A stretch of DNA of 29,470 bases from JBFKQC01 sp041627895 (GTDB lineage Bacteria; Pseudomonadota; Alphaproteobacteria; Rhodobacterales; Rhodobacteraceae), in contig JBFKQC010000051.1 of NCBI GenBank assembly GCA_041627895.1, positions 1 to 29,470 on the forward strand. The letters run 5' to 3'. Below the pieces are notes generated by a model that did not search any database, was not told where the DNA came from, and saw only the letters and a program-made list of their open reading frames with translations. A program made the translations under genes and the position numbers. This document shows, piece after piece, positions 15,523 through 22,880 of this stretch (position 1 is the stretch's first letter; the number at the start of each line of letters is the position of its first letter).

Positions 15523-16095
15523 ATGTCCGACCTCGTTGCCAAAGCCCAGATCGACCGGCGCCTCGCCGAAATCATAACCCCCGTCATCGAAGGCATGGGG
15601 TTCGAACTGGTGCGCGTGCGCTTCATGGGCGGCAGGAAGGCCACCGTGCAGATCATGGCCGAACGCCCCGGCGGCGGGATTGAGGTGGACGACTGCGCCG
15701 AGATATCGAACGCGGTTTCGGCCACGCTGGATGTCGAGGACCCTATCGAGGATGCCTATACGCTCGAGGTCTCCAGCCCCGGCATCGACAGGCCGCTGAC
15801 CCGGCTGAAGGATTTCGAGGCCTTCGAGGGCTACGAGGCGCGGCTGGAGACGGCGGAACTGATCGACGGGCGCAAGCGGTTCAAGGGCGTCCTGGCCGGG
15901 GTCGAGGGCGACGAGGTGCTGATCAACGTGGCAGAAGGCACGATCGGGCTGAAATTCGGCTGGCTGGCCGACGCCAAGCTGGTGCTGACCGACGAGCTGA
16001 TCCGCGAAATGCTGAAAAGCCGCAAGGCCGCCGGCGTGCTGAACGAAGCCGATTACGATGAAATAGAGACCGAAGAGGCGTCTCAGGAGGACTGA
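15523..16095 (+). CDS. rimP: Ribosome maturation factor RimP
   Basis: A 190-residue cytoplasmic 30S-subunit maturation factor. The sequence shows the RimP N-terminal domain (ITPVIEGMGFELVRVRFMGG, then IEVDDCAEISNAVSATLDVE and the invariant YTLEVSSPGIDRPL, about residues 85-98) and the C-terminal SH3-like domain (KRFKGVLAGVEGDEVLINV). I chose ATG 15523 (MSDLVAKAQIDRRLAE). An in-frame GTG at 15511 abuts the terminator T-tract and is less likely. Neither start has a Shine-Dalgarno, because the preceding bases are the T-tract plus GTGCCTGACCGA. It is the first gene of the operon, and nusA follows after 1 base. A C-terminal extension of about 25 acidic residues ends in SQED. Confidence 0.95.
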   Translation: MSDLVAKAQIDRRLAEIITPVIEGMGFELVRVRFMGGRKATVQIMAERPGGGIEVDDCAEISNAVSATLDVEDPIEDAYTLEVSSPGIDRPLTRLKDFEAFEGYEARLETAELIDGRKRFKGVLAGVEGDEVLINVAEGTIGLKFGWLADAKLVLTDELIREMLKSRKAAGVLNEADYDEIETEEASQED

Positions 16096-16096
16096 C

Positions 16097-17731
16097 ATGG
16101 CAATCACATCCGCCAACCAGCTTGAACTGTTGCAGACTGCCGAGGCGGTGGCGCGCGAAAAGATGATCGACCCGGGCCTGGTGGTCGAGGCGATGGAGGA
16201 AAGCCTCGCCCGCGCCGCCAAGTCGCGCTACGGCGCCGAGATGGACATCCGCGTGTCGATCGACCGCAAGACCGGCAAGGCGACCTTCACCCGCGTCCGC
16301 ACCGTGGTCGAGGACGAAGAGCTGGAAAACTACCAGGCGGAGCTGACAGTCGAGCAGGCGAAACAGTACCTCGACGATCCCAAGGTCGGCGACACCATCG
16401 TCGACGAGGTGCCGCCGGTGGAAATGGGCCGGATCGCCGCGCAGTCGGCCAAGCAGGTGATCCTGCAAAAGGTGCGCGAGGCGGAACGCGACCGCCAGTT
16501 CGAGGAATTCAAGGACCGCGCCGGCACCATCATCAACGGCGTCGTCAAGCGCGAGGAATACGGCAACGTCATCGTCGACGTGGGCCGCGGCGAGGCGATC
16601 CTGCGCCGCAACGAGAAGATCGGCCGCGAAAGCTATCGCCCGAACGACCGCATCCGCTGCTACATCAAGGACGTGCGCCGCGAGCCGCGCGGCCCGCAGA
16701 TCTTCCTCAGCCGCACCGCGCCGGAATTCATGGCCGAGCTGTTCAAGATGGAAGTGCCCGAGATCTACGACGGCATCATCGAGATCAAGGCCGTCGCCCG
16801 CGACCCGGGCAGCCGGGCCAAGATCGCCGTGGTCAGCTATGACAACTCGATCGACCCGGTCGGCGCCTGCGTCGGCATGCGCGGCAGCCGGGTGCAGGCC
16901 GTGGTCAACGAGCTGCAGGGCGAGAAGATCGACATCATCCCCTGGAACGAGGACGCGCCGACCTTCCTGGTGAACGCGCTGCAGCCCGCCGAGGTCTCGA
17001 AGGTGGTGCTGGACGAAGAGGCCGAGCGCATCGAGGTCGTCGTGCCCGACGACCAGCTCAGCCTCGCCATCGGCCGGCGCGGGCAGAACGTGCGGCTGGC
17101 GTCGCAGCTGACCGGGCTGGATATCGACATCATGACCGAGGAAGAGGAAAGCCAGCGCCGCCAGGCCGAGTTCGCCGCGCGCACGAAGCTGTTCATGGAA
17201 ACCCTCGACCTGGACGAATTCTTCGCCCAGCTTCTGGTCGCCGAGGGCTTCACCACGCTCGAGGAAGTGGCCTATGTCGAGCTGGACGAGTTGACCGTGA
17301 TCGACGGCGTCGACGAGGACACCGCGACCGAGCTACAGGCCCGCGCCCGCGACTTCATCGACGAACAGAACCGCAAGGCGCTGGAACATGCCCGCGAACT
17401 GGGGGTCGAGGACAGCCTGGTGAACTTCGAGGGGCTCAGCCCTCAGATGATCGAGGCGCTGGCCGAGGACGGCGTCAAGACGCTGGAAGACTTCGCCACC
17501 TGCGCCGACTGGGAGCTTGCCGGCGGCTGGACCACGGTCGATGGCGAGCGGGTCAAGGACGACGGCATCCTGGAAAAGTTCGACGTGTCGCTGGAAGAGG
17601 CGCAGAACATGGTGATGACCGCGCGGATCCAACTCGGCTGGGTCGATCCCGCGGACCTGATCGCCGAGGAAGAGGACGAAGACGGCGAGGACGGCGGGGA
17701 AACCGCCGAAACGGCGGAGGCCGGGGCCTGA
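16097..17731 (+). CDS. nusA: Transcription termination/antitermination factor NusA
   Basis: A 544-residue protein that binds RNA polymerase and modulates pausing, intrinsic termination and antitermination. Domain order is: N-terminal polymerase-binding domain (1-~130, starting SANQLELLQTAEAVAREK), S1 domain (~138-200, GTIINGVVKREEYGNVIVDV), two KH domains (~225-345, with VGACVGMRGSRVQAV and LAIGRRGQNVRLAS), then two C-terminal acidic repeats (~365-520), as in Gram-negative NusA. It ends in an acidic tail, EEEDEDGEDGGETAETAE. The ATG follows AGGAGG with 6-base spacing, within the rimP stop region. If the leader hairpin upstream of rimP is an attenuator, NusA is an obvious candidate for feedback on it. 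Confidence 0.97.
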   Translation: MAITSANQLELLQTAEAVAREKMIDPGLVVEAMEESLARAAKSRYGAEMDIRVSIDRKTGKATFTRVRTVVEDEELENYQAELTVEQAKQYLDDPKVGDTIVDEVPPVEMGRIAAQSAKQVILQKVREAERDRQFEEFKDRAGTIINGVVKREEYGNVIVDVGRGEAILRRNEKIGRESYRPNDRIRCYIKDVRREPRGPQIFLSRTAPEFMAELFKMEVPEIYDGIIEIKAVARDPGSRAKIAVVSYDNSIDPVGACVGMRGSRVQAVVNELQGEKIDIIPWNEDAPTFLVNALQPAEVSKVVLDEEAERIEVVVPDDQLSLAIGRRGQNVRLASQLTGLDIDIMTEEEESQRRQAEFAARTKLFMETLDLDEFFAQLLVAEGFTTLEEVAYVELDELTVIDGVDEDTATELQARARDFIDEQNRKALEHARELGVEDSLVNFEGLSPQMIEALAEDGVKTLEDFATCADWELAGGWTTVDGERVKDDGILEKFDVSLEEAQNMVMTARIQLGWVDPADLIAEEEDEDGEDGGETAETAEAGA

Positions 17732-17742
17732 TCCCAGGCCCC
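17703..17742 (+). other. Two tandem hairpins at the nusA-ylxR junction
   Basis: CCGCCG-AAA-CGGCGG (17703-17717) lies in the last nusA codons. GGGGCCTG-ATCC-CAGGCCCC (17723-17742) is a perfect 8-bp stem spanning the nusA stop codon (TGA 17729-17731). No T-tract follows. Such stems may mark an RNA processing or pausing point. ylxR has no obvious Shine-Dalgarno just downstream. Confidence 0.5.
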
Positions 17743-17752
17743 GTTCTGGCGC

Positions 17753-18385
17753 ATGACCCGCGGCGGTCGTGACAAAGAGCGCAGCCAGCCGGAACGGCGC
17801 TGCATCGCGACCGGCGAGGTCAGGCCGAAGGCCGGGCTGATCCGCTTCGCTGTGACGCCCGACGGGCAGGTGGTGCCGGATCTGGCCGAAAAGCTGCCCG
17901 GCCGCGGCATCTGGGTTGCCGCCGACCGCGCCGCGCTGGACGCCGCCGTGAAGAAAAGGCTCTTCGCGCGGGCCGCACGGCAGCAGGTGACGGTGCCGGA
18001 CACCCTGGCGGCCGATGTCGAGCGGCTGTTGTGCGCGCGGGTGATCGAGCTTATCTCTCTGGCACGCCGGGCGGGCCAGGCGGTGGCCGGTTACGAAAAG
18101 GTCAAGGCGTGGCTCGACAGCGGCGAGGCAGAGATGCTGATCCAGGCCTCGGACGGGTCCGAGCGGGGCAAGCGCAAGCTGCACGCGCCGGCCGGAAAAG
18201 TTACGTATATCGGGGTTTTGACCGCCTCGGAATTAGGTTTGGCATTCGGGCGCGAAAGTGTGATACATAGCGCGCTCTCGGGTGGCGGACTCAGCAGACG
18301 TGTAGTAGAGGAAGCCGCGCGGCTGACCGGCCTGCGGGCAAATGACGGCGGATACGCCGCCGGAAAGGGTACGAAGACCATATGA
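17753..18385 (+). CDS. ylxR: RNA-binding YlxR (DUF448) fused to L7Ae-like domain
   Basis: A 210-residue protein with two RNA-binding modules. Residues ~10-85 are the YlxR/DUF448 fold, with the hallmark RRCIATGEVRPKAGLIRF and LPGRGIWVAADR. Residues ~90-185 resemble the ribosomal L7Ae/YlxQ fold (ARVIELISLARRAGQAVAGY, then VTYIGVLTASELGLAFGRES). In Bacillus these are separate genes in the nusA operon, and fusion is common in alphaproteobacteria. It lies 21 bases after nusA and its stop overlaps the infB start as ATGA. The molecular role is not well defined; the operon position suggests ribosome or RNA-polymerase association. Confidence 0.92.
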   Translation: MTRGGRDKERSQPERRCIATGEVRPKAGLIRFAVTPDGQVVPDLAEKLPGRGIWVAADRAALDAAVKKRLFARAARQQVTVPDTLAADVERLLCARVIELISLARRAGQAVAGYEKVKAWLDSGEAEMLIQASDGSERGKRKLHAPAGKVTYIGVLTASELGLAFGRESVIHSALSGGGLSRRVVEEAARLTGLRANDGGYAAGKGTKTI

Positions 18386-20880
18386 GCGATACGGACGGCA
18401 AAAAGACCCTCGGCCTGCGTGGCGGCCCCCGTTCGGGGCAGGTGAAGCAAAGCTTCAGCCACGGCAGGACGAAGAACGTCGTTGTAGAGACCAAGCGCAA
18501 GCGCGTCGTCGTGCCCAAGCCCGGCGCGGCGAAGCCTGCTGCCGCGTCTCCGGCGCCGGCCCCCGCCAGCGATCCTTCGAAACGCCCCGCCGGCATCAGC
18601 GAGGCCGAGCTTGAGCGCCGGATGAAGGCGCTCGCCGCCGCCAAGGCACGCGAAGAGGAAGAGGCCGAGCAGCGCGAGGCCGAGGAAAAGGCCCGCGCCG
18701 AAGAGCGCGAGCGCCGCCGCGCCGAGGCCGAGGCCAAGGAGCGCGAAGAGCGCGAGCGCGAAGAGGCGTTGAAGGCCAAGGCCGAAGAGGAAGAACGCCA
18801 GAAGCGCGAGGCCGCCGAAGCAGAGCGCCGCGCCGTGGCCGAAGCCGCCGCGCCCAAGACGGCGGCGGCGCCGGAACCGCGCCCGGCGCCCGCGGCCAAG
18901 CCCACTCCGGCGCCGCAGCGCAAGGCCGAGCGCGAGCGCGAGGAACGCGGCCGCAGCGTGCGCGGCCGCGACGACGCCGGCGGCCGCCGGTCCGGCAAGC
19001 TGACGCTGAACCAGGCGCTTTCGGGCGAGGGCGGCCGGCAGAAGTCGCTCGCCGCGATGAAGCGCAAGCAGGAACGCGCGCGCCAGAAGGCGCTGGGCGG
19101 CAACGAGCCGCGCGAGAAGATCGTGCGCGACGTGCAGGTGCCCGAAACCATCGTCGTCTCGGAACTGGCCAACCGCATGGCCGAGCGTGTCGCGGACGTG
19201 GTCAAGTCGCTGATGCAGAACGGCATCATGGCGACCCAGAACCAGACCATCGACGCCGACACCGCGGAACTGATCGTCGAGGAATTCGGCCACCGGGTTC
19301 AGCGCGTGTCCGACGCCGACGTCGAGCAGGTGATCGACACCGTCGAGGACAAGGCCGGGGACCTGAAACCGCGCCCGCCGGTGATCACCGTGATGGGCCA
19401 TGTCGACCACGGCAAGACCTCGCTGCTGGATGCGATCCGCAAGACCAAGGTCGTCGCGGGCGAGGCCGGCGGCATCACCCAGCATATCGGCGCCTACCAG
19501 GTCGAGGTGAAGGGCCAGCCGCTGACCTTCCTCGATACGCCTGGCCACGCCGCGTTCACCTCGATGCGCGCGCGCGGGGCGCAAGTGACCGATATCGTGG
19601 TGCTTGTGGTGGCCGCCGACGACGCGGTGATGCCGCAGACCATCGAGGCGATCAACCACGCCAAGGCGGCGGGCGTGCCGATGATCGTGGCGATCAACAA
19701 GATCGACCGCCCCGATGCCAACCCCGACAAGGTGCGCACCGATCTTCTGCAGCACGAGGTGATCGTCGAGAAGATGTCGGGCGAGGTGCAAGACGTCGAG
19801 GTCTCGGCGATCAACGGTACCGGGCTGGACGATCTGCTGGAAGCCATCGCGCTGCAGGCCGAGATCCTGGAATTGCAGGCCAACCCGGACCGCGCCGCGC
19901 AGGGCGCCGTGATCGAGGCGCAGCTTGACGTCGGCCGCGGCCCCGTGGCCACGGTGCTGGTGCAGAACGGCACGCTGAAGCAGGGCGACATCTTCGTCGT
20001 CGGCGAGCAGTGGGGCCGGGTGCGCGCGCTGATCAACGACCAGGGCGACCGGGTGCAAGAGGCCGGGCCGTCGGTGCCGGTCGAGGTTCTGGGGCTCAAC
20101 GGCACGCCCGAGGCCGGCGACGTTCTGAACGTCGTCGAGACCGAGGCGCAGGCCCGCGAGATCGCCGAATACCGCGAAAGCGCCGCAAAGGAAAAGCGGG
20201 CCGCCGCGGGCGCCGCCGCGACGCTGGAACAGCTGATGGCCAAGGCCAAGGAAGACCAGAACGTCGCCGAACTGCCGATCCTGGTGAAGGCCGACGTGCA
20301 GGGCTCTGCCGAGGCGATCGTGCAGGCGATGGAAAAGATCGGCAACGAAGAGGTGCGCGTGCGCGTGCTGCATTCGGGTGTCGGCGCGATCACCGAAAGC
20401 GACATCGGCCTTGCCGAGGCCAGCCAGGCGCCGGTCTTCGGCTTCAACGTCCGCGCCAACGCGCCCGCGCGCAACGCGGCGAACCAGAAGGGTGTCGAAA
20501 TCCGCTATTACAGCGTGATCTACGACCTGGTGGACGACGTGAAGAAGGCGGCCTCGGGGCTGTTGTCGGCCGAGGTGCGCGAGAACTTCATCGGCTACGC
20601 CGAGATCAAGGAGGTCTTCAAGGTCTCCAAGGTCGGCAACGTCGCCGGCTGTCTGGTGACCGAGGGCGTGGCGCGGCGGTCGGCCGGCGTGCGGCTTCTG
20701 CGCGACAACGTGGTGATCCACGAGGGCACGCTGAAGACGCTCAAGCGCTTCAAGGACGAGGTCGCCGAGGTCCAGTCGGGCCAGGAATGCGGCATGGCCT
20801 TCGAGAACTACGAAGACATCCGCAAGGGCGACGTGATCGAGATCTTCGAGCGCGAAGAGGTCGAGCGCACGCTAAGCTGA
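18382..20880 (+). CDS. infB: Translation initiation factor IF-2
   Basis: An 832-residue GTPase that places fMet-tRNA on the 30S subunit. The N-terminal third is low complexity: a basic lead (residues 1-60), then a charged E/A/R coiled-coil-like stretch (~75-155). The IF2_N-type segment follows (~220-300, VQVPETIVVSELANRMAER). GTPase motifs are G1 GHVDHGKTS (339-347), G2 GGITQHIGAY (~363-372), G3 DTPGH (385-389) and G4 NKID (439-442). The C-terminal domains include LVKADVQGSAEAIVQAM and the fMet-tRNA-binding C2 region near VAGCLVTEGVARR. It is the last gene of the operon. rbfA, truB and rpsO, which follow infB in many bacteria, do not follow here. Confidence 0.97.
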   Translation: MSDTDGKKTLGLRGGPRSGQVKQSFSHGRTKNVVVETKRKRVVVPKPGAAKPAAASPAPAPASDPSKRPAGISEAELERRMKALAAAKAREEEEAEQREAEEKARAEERERRRAEAEAKEREEREREEALKAKAEEEERQKREAAEAERRAVAEAAAPKTAAAPEPRPAPAAKPTPAPQRKAEREREERGRSVRGRDDAGGRRSGKLTLNQALSGEGGRQKSLAAMKRKQERARQKALGGNEPREKIVRDVQVPETIVVSELANRMAERVADVVKSLMQNGIMATQNQTIDADTAELIVEEFGHRVQRVSDADVEQVIDTVEDKAGDLKPRPPVITVMGHVDHGKTSLLDAIRKTKVVAGEAGGITQHIGAYQVEVKGQPLTFLDTPGHAAFTSMRARGAQVTDIVVLVVAADDAVMPQTIEAINHAKAAGVPMIVAINKIDRPDANPDKVRTDLLQHEVIVEKMSGEVQDVEVSAINGTGLDDLLEAIALQAEILELQANPDRAAQGAVIEAQLDVGRGPVATVLVQNGTLKQGDIFVVGEQWGRVRALINDQGDRVQEAGPSVPVEVLGLNGTPEAGDVLNVVETEAQAREIAEYRESAAKEKRAAAGAAATLEQLMAKAKEDQNVAELPILVKADVQGSAEAIVQAMEKIGNEEVRVRVLHSGVGAITESDIGLAEASQAPVFGFNVRANAPARNAANQKGVEIRYYSVIYDLVDDVKKAASGLLSAEVRENFIGYAEIKEVFKVSKVGNVAGCLVTEGVARRSAGVRLLRDNVVIHEGTLKTLKRFKDEVAEVQSGQECGMAFENYEDIRKGDVIEIFEREEVERTLS

Positions 20881-20948
20881 CCGCGCCCGTGCCGCGCATA
20901 TCGGCGGGGGCGCGCCGCAAGGGCGTTCCCGTTCAACCCGGTCCTGCG

Positions 20949-20967
20949 GGCGGCCGTTCAGGCCGCC
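20949..20967. terminator. Perfect 7-bp hairpin between infB and convergent small gene
   Basis: GGCGGCC (20949-20955), loop GTTCA, GGCCGCC (20961-20967). On the minus strand it contains the stop codon of the small gene; on the plus strand it lies 69 bases after infB. It is suited to act on both strands, but there is no T-tract on either side, so termination efficiency is uncertain. Confidence 0.4.
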
Positions 20968-21095
20968 TTGGCCTCTACCGGATAGCCCGAATAGATGCGG
21001 TCCCCGACGCGGACGACGATCTGTCCGTTCGGCAATTGCCGGACAAAGCTGCCCTGGACCGACACGCAACTGCCGATCATGATGGTGCGAAGCAT
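20958..21095 (-). CDS. Small conserved-looking protein, 45 aa
   Basis: An ATG at 21095 opens a 45-codon frame beginning MLRTIMIGSCVSVQGSFVRQ and ending YSGYPVEAKAA, with TGA at 20958-20960. The composition is protein-like rather than GC-shadow-like: alternating hydrophobic and polar residues, Val/Ile/Gly-rich, with GQIVVRVGDRIYSGYPV suggesting a small beta-sheet. It contains one Cys. A TATATA element (21134-21139) lies about 40 bases upstream in a rare AT-rich stretch. The Shine-Dalgarno is weak. I recall similar very small hypothetical proteins in Rhodobacteraceae but cannot name a family. Function is unknown. Confidence 0.65.
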   Translation of the reverse strand: MLRTIMIGSCVSVQGSFVRQLPNGQIVVRVGDRIYSGYPVEAKAA

Positions 21096-21133
21096 AGTGC
21101 GTTAAACCCCCAGACCCTAACGCGCTGGGTTCA

Positions 21134-21162
21134 TATATAATCGAATTGCGGAAAATTTCACC
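21134..21162 (-). promoter_or_regulatory. Possible promoter of the 45-aa gene
   Basis: A TATATA box (21134-21139) lies within the AT-rich stretch TCATATATAATCGAATT, which stands out in this GC-rich window. A weak TGGTGA-like -35 lies about 18 bp away on the minus strand. Transcription would begin near 21127. The plus strand also reads TATAAT at 21136-21141 but has no matching -35 and no gene to drive. Confidence 0.35.
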
Positions 21163-21213
21163 AGTATTTTGGCCGGGTTCGCCGGAAATCAACCGGACCC
21201 GGGATCGCCGCGG

Positions 21214-21636
21214 TCAAAGCCAGTCGCGCAGGATCGGGATCAGCGGGATGTCGGCGGGGGGCATCGGATAGGACCGGAGGTCGCGCGGCGCGACCCATTT
21301 CAGCGCCTGGCCCTCCTTGGAATGCGGCGTGCCCTGCCACTTGCGGCAGGCGAAAAGCGGCATCAGCAGGTGGAACTCGGCATAGGCGTGGCTGGCGAAG
21401 GTCAGCGGTGCCAGGCAGCTTTCCCAGGTGTCGATGCCAAGCTCTTCGTGCAATTCGCGGATCAGCGCGTGTTCCGGGGACTCGCCCGGTTCCACCTTGC
21501 CGCCGGGGAATTCCCAAAGCCCGGCCATCGACTTGCCGTCGGGCCGTTGCGCCAGCAGCACCCGGCCGTCGCGGTCGATCAGGGCGACGGCCGCGACCAG
21601 TACCAAAGGCGGGGCAGGATGGGTGGCATCCCCCAT
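21214..21636 (-). CDS. mutT: Nudix hydrolase, MutT-type 8-oxo-dGTP diphosphatase
   Basis: A 140-residue protein of normal MutT length. It hydrolyses oxidised nucleoside triphosphates to prevent mutagenic incorporation. The complete Nudix box runs from G46 to I68 (GKVEPGESPEHALIRELHEE, then LGI) and matches GX5EX7REUXEEXGU. Upstream, LLAQRPDGKSMAGLWEFPGG is the MutT-type substrate strand, and SHAYAEFHLLMPLF follows. The ATG at 21636 lies 1 base after the argJ stop, so it is the third gene of ppiC-argJ-mutT. The exact nucleotide substrate is inferred from the family. Confidence 0.93.
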   Translation of the reverse strand: MGDATHPAPPLVLVAAVALIDRDGRVLLAQRPDGKSMAGLWEFPGGKVEPGESPEHALIRELHEELGIDTWESCLAPLTFASHAYAEFHLLMPLFACRKWQGTPHSKEGQALKWVAPRDLRSYPMPPADIPLIPILRDWL

Positions 21637-21637
21637 C

Positions 21638-22870
21638 CTAGGAACGGTAATCCGCGTTGATCGAGACGTACTGATGCGTCAGGTCGCAGGTCCAGACCGT
21701 CGCCGTGCCCTCGCCGAGGCCGAGGTCGACGCCGATCACCAGGTCCTGGCCCTTCATGTAGGCGGCGCCGTCGGCCTCGCGATAGCTTGCCGCGACCCAG
21801 CCCCGTTCCGCGACCCGGATATCGCCGAACCGGATCGACAGTCGGTCGCGGTCGGCCTCGGCGCCGGACTTGCCGACCGCCATGACGATGCGGCCCCAGT
21901 TCGGGTCCTCGCCGGCGATCGCGGTCTTGACCAGCGGCGAATTGGCGACCGCCAGCGCGACCTTTTTCGCATCCGCGGCGTCGCGCGCGCCGGTCACGGC
22001 GACCTCGACGAACTTGGTCGCCCCCTCGCCGTCGCGCACCACCTGGTGCGCGAGATCCAGCAGCACGTGGTTCAGCGCCGAAACGAAGGCCGCATCGCCC
22101 GCCCCGACCGGCACGCCCGAGGCGCCGGTCGCGGCGAGCATCAGCGTGTCCGAGGTCGAGGTGTCGCTGTCCACGGTGATCCGGTTGAAACTCGCCTCGG
22201 CGCCGGCGGTCAGCATCGCCTGCAGAACCGGCTGGTCGACCGCCGCGTCGGTGAAGACATAGGCCAGCATGGTCGCCATGTCGGGCGCGATCATGCCCGA
22301 TCCCTTGGCGATGCCGGCGATCCGAACCCGGCCGGCGCCGGTCTCGACCTCGGCGAAGGCGCCCTTGGGGTAGGTGTCGGTGGTCATGATCGCGCGCGCC
22401 GCGCCGGCGATGCCGTCCGGGCTGAGCGCCGCCTTCAGCTCGGCCAGCCTGGCGGTGATCCGGTCATGGCGCAACGGCTCGCCGATCACGCCGGTGGATG
22501 CGGTGAAGACCCGCGCCTCGGGCACGCCGAGGGTCTCGGCCGCCATGGCGGTGATCGCCGAAACCGCCTGCGCGCCGTTCGACCCGGTGAACGCGTTGGC
22601 GTTGCCCGAATTCACGATGATCGCCGCGCCGCCCGCCGCGCCGCCGCCGATCTTGGCCTGGCAGTCCAGCACCGGCGCCGACCGCGTGGACGAGCGGGTG
22701 AAGACCCCGGCGACCGTGCTGCCCGGCGCCAGGTCCGCCAGCATCACGTCGGTGCGCCCGGCATAGCGCACGCCCGCCGCCGCGGTGGCAAATCGCACGC
22801 CGCCCACGGGCGGGATTTCGGGAAATGCCGCCGGAGCGAGCGGCGAGACGGGAAGCGGAGCCTTTGCCAT
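21638..22870 (-). CDS. argJ: Bifunctional ornithine acetyltransferase / N-acetylglutamate synthase ArgJ
   Basis: A 410-residue enzyme that recycles the acetyl group from N-acetylornithine to glutamate in arginine biosynthesis. The proprotein self-cleaves before a Thr nucleophile, here Thr200 in KGSGMIAPDMATMLAYVF. The oxyanion motif is FTASTGVIG (122-130). Other family marks are VNSGNANAFTG (86-96), TTDTYPKGA, DSDTSTSDTLMLAATG, and the C-terminal SINADYRS. It starts 10 bases after the ppiC stop and ends 1 base before mutT. Whether it is bifunctional or monofunctional cannot be told from sequence alone. Confidence 0.96.
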   Translation of the reverse strand: MAKAPLPVSPLAPAAFPEIPPVGGVRFATAAAGVRYAGRTDVMLADLAPGSTVAGVFTRSSTRSAPVLDCQAKIGGGAAGGAAIIVNSGNANAFTGSNGAQAVSAITAMAAETLGVPEARVFTASTGVIGEPLRHDRITARLAELKAALSPDGIAGAARAIMTTDTYPKGAFAEVETGAGRVRIAGIAKGSGMIAPDMATMLAYVFTDAAVDQPVLQAMLTAGAEASFNRITVDSDTSTSDTLMLAATGASGVPVGAGDAAFVSALNHVLLDLAHQVVRDGEGATKFVEVAVTGARDAADAKKVALAVANSPLVKTAIAGEDPNWGRIVMAVGKSGAEADRDRLSIRFGDIRVAERGWVAASYREADGAAYMKGQDLVIGVDLGLGEGTATVWTCDLTHQYVSINADYRS

Positions 22871-22880
22871 CGCCGTCCCG

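Noticed and set aside
18091..20721. An 876-codon open frame antisense to infB/ylxR
   Set aside because: It is a shadow of the IF-2 gene; the repetitive Leu/Arg/Gly composition mirrors the charged IF-2 N terminus.
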